Of a stretch of 64,000 nucleotides of DNA, positions 63,415 to 64,000 are shown in pieces. Position numbers and translations under genes: made by a program. Under the pieces are notes generated by a model, which made no database searches, was not told where the DNA came from, and was given only the letters and a program-made list of their open reading frames with translations. The stretch lies in assembly GCA_963820795.1 (NCBI GenBank), contig CAWGBJ010000010.1:310001-374000 (forward strand). The letters run 5' to 3'. Origin of the DNA: Roseiarcus sp963820795. Lineage in GTDB: Bacteria > Pseudomonadota > Alphaproteobacteria > Rhizobiales > Beijerinckiaceae. Each line of letters begins with the position of its first letter. Position 1 is the first letter of the stretch.

Positions 63415-64000
63415 TCAGGCGCGCTGCGCCCGGTCGCGCGCGTTCTGCGCCTCGATCGCCTCACGCGCCGCCTTCCATTCCGCGTCGCCCCATTTGCGCA
63501 GTTCATAGAAGTTGCCGCCAGAGGCCAGCGCTTGCGCGCCGTCCATCGCGATCGTTTCACCGGTCAGGTACTCGCAGCCGTCGGACAAAAGGAACGCCGC
63601 CAGATTCTGCAATTCCTCCATCCGCCCGACGCGGCCGAGCGGATTGACGCTCTCTGTCCCGAGACCCGCGTCGGCGCCGGGCATGAGCCGCTTGCTCATG
63701 CCCTCGGTCGGGATTTCTCCTGGGGCGATCGCATTGAGGCGGATGCCGTAACGCCCCCACTCGACGGCGAGCGACATCGTCATCGCCTGGATCGCCGCCT
63801 TGCTCATCGCCGAAGGCACGACGAACGGTCCGCCGTTGCGCGCCCAGGTGACGGTGATCGAGACGACGCTGCCGCGATGGCGCCCCGCGATCCATCGCTT
63901 GCCGACGGCCTGCGTGACATAAAAGGTTCCGTGCATGACGATGTTGGCGATGGCGTCGAAGCCGCGCGGCGACAGATCCTCCGTCCGTGCGATGAAGTTG
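63415..64000 (-). CDS. SDR-family oxidoreductase, 2,4-dienoyl-CoA reductase-like (5' end outside)
   Basis: The C-terminal 195 residues of a short-chain dehydrogenase running off the window's right edge. It has HGTFYVTQAVGKRW, SIVTV-like SVVSITVTWARNGGPFVVPS, MSKAAIQAMTMSLAVEWGRYG (the usual catalytic Tyr is not evident; GGPFVVPSAMSK resembles the 2,4-dienoyl-CoA reductase group, which lacks it), and YLTGETIAMDGAQALASGG. The frame is open to position 64000 with no stop. Subfamily assignment is tentative. Confidence 0.75.
   Translation of the reverse strand, partial: NFIARTEDLSPRGFDAIANIVMHGTFYVTQAVGKRWIAGRHRGSVVSITVTWARNGGPFVVPSAMSKAAIQAMTMSLAVEWGRYGIRLNAIAPGEIPTEGMSKRLMPGADAGLGTESVNPLGRVGRMEELQNLAAFLLSDGCEYLTGETIAMDGAQALASGGNFYELRKWGDAEWKAAREAIEAQNARDRAQRA

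Overview
The window looks like chromosomal DNA of a high-GC alphaproteobacterium. The order Hyphomicrobiales (Rhizobiales) is likely and a Beijerinckiaceae/Methylocystaceae-like member is possible; this rests on gene content and synteny read by eye, not on a search. Lineage markers are the hisE-coaA pair, the DUF1013/TrcR cell-cycle regulator, the mitofilin-like COG4223 and HemY genes beside hemD and tsaD, a DUF1236 protein, a DUF2126 transglutaminase, and the alphaproteobacterial form of rhamnose catabolism (RhaI plus the bifunctional aldolase/dehydrogenase RhaD). I recognise no rRNA, tRNA or CRISPR array.

Layout. 0.1-5.5 kb: hemN (minus), then an aldehyde dehydrogenase, hisE, coaA and a TraB/GumN protein (plus). 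5.5-8.9 kb: a two-domain ALDH16-like protein and deoC, an apparent deoxyribose/acetaldehyde operon. 9.5-13.9 kb: a frame-broken multi-PAS histidine kinase and an ISAzo13-type insertion sequence with visible terminal inverted repeats. 14.1-19.7 kb: rhamnose genes rhaI, an E1-like ThiF protein and rhaD (minus), with a divergent DeoR regulator. 19.7-26.6 kb: an apparent TetR/RND deletion chimera, a DUF1236 protein, a UbiH-like monooxygenase, a trans-sulfuration enzyme, a WXXGXW protein and murJ. 27.2-33.7 kb: a rearranged D-amino-acid-oxidase-like flavoprotein, an SDR, an Rrf2 regulator, the transglutaminase/DUF2126 protein and a DUF465 protein. 33.7-42.6 kb: queG and a GST; pncA and a UPF0104-like membrane protein; a class IV aminotransferase with a sulfotransferase-like partner; lgt-midA-pgeF; a flavin reductase. 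42.6-50.4 kb: cobB, a DUF1269 protein and a membrane protein, then kdsD, a beta-barrel protein, galU and galE (envelope sugar supply). 50.5-54 kb: a branched-chain-amino-acid-type ABC transporter (livGFHM) without its binding protein. 54-64 kb: a flavoprotein reductase, the hemY-like/COG4223/hemD run, an OafA-type acyltransferase, tsaD, a small glycine-zipper protein, trcR and a partial SDR.

How the genes fit together. Envelope functions recur: murJ (lipid II flipping), lgt (lipoprotein acylation), kdsD (Kdo precursor), galU/galE (UDP-sugars), the OafA-type acyltransferase, the beta-barrel protein and the WXXGXW protein. Tetrapyrrole and cofactor genes are hemN, hemD, cobB, coaA, pncA and queG. 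Catabolic islands are deoxyribose (deoC plus aldehyde dehydrogenase) and rhamnose (without kinase or transporter in view).

A global feature is about fifteen single-gene reading-frame breaks, most of them explained by one extra base in a short run. In one case an internal repeat shows which base is extra. This pattern suggests indel errors in the assembly rather than mass pseudogenisation, so those genes are described as they read after frame correction. I did not find a clearly undescribed multi-gene system. The best leads are a dispersed 40-70 bp element found 3' of both hemN and murJ, the TetR-RND chimera, the ThiF protein inside the rhamnose locus, and the aminotransferase/sulfotransferase pair.
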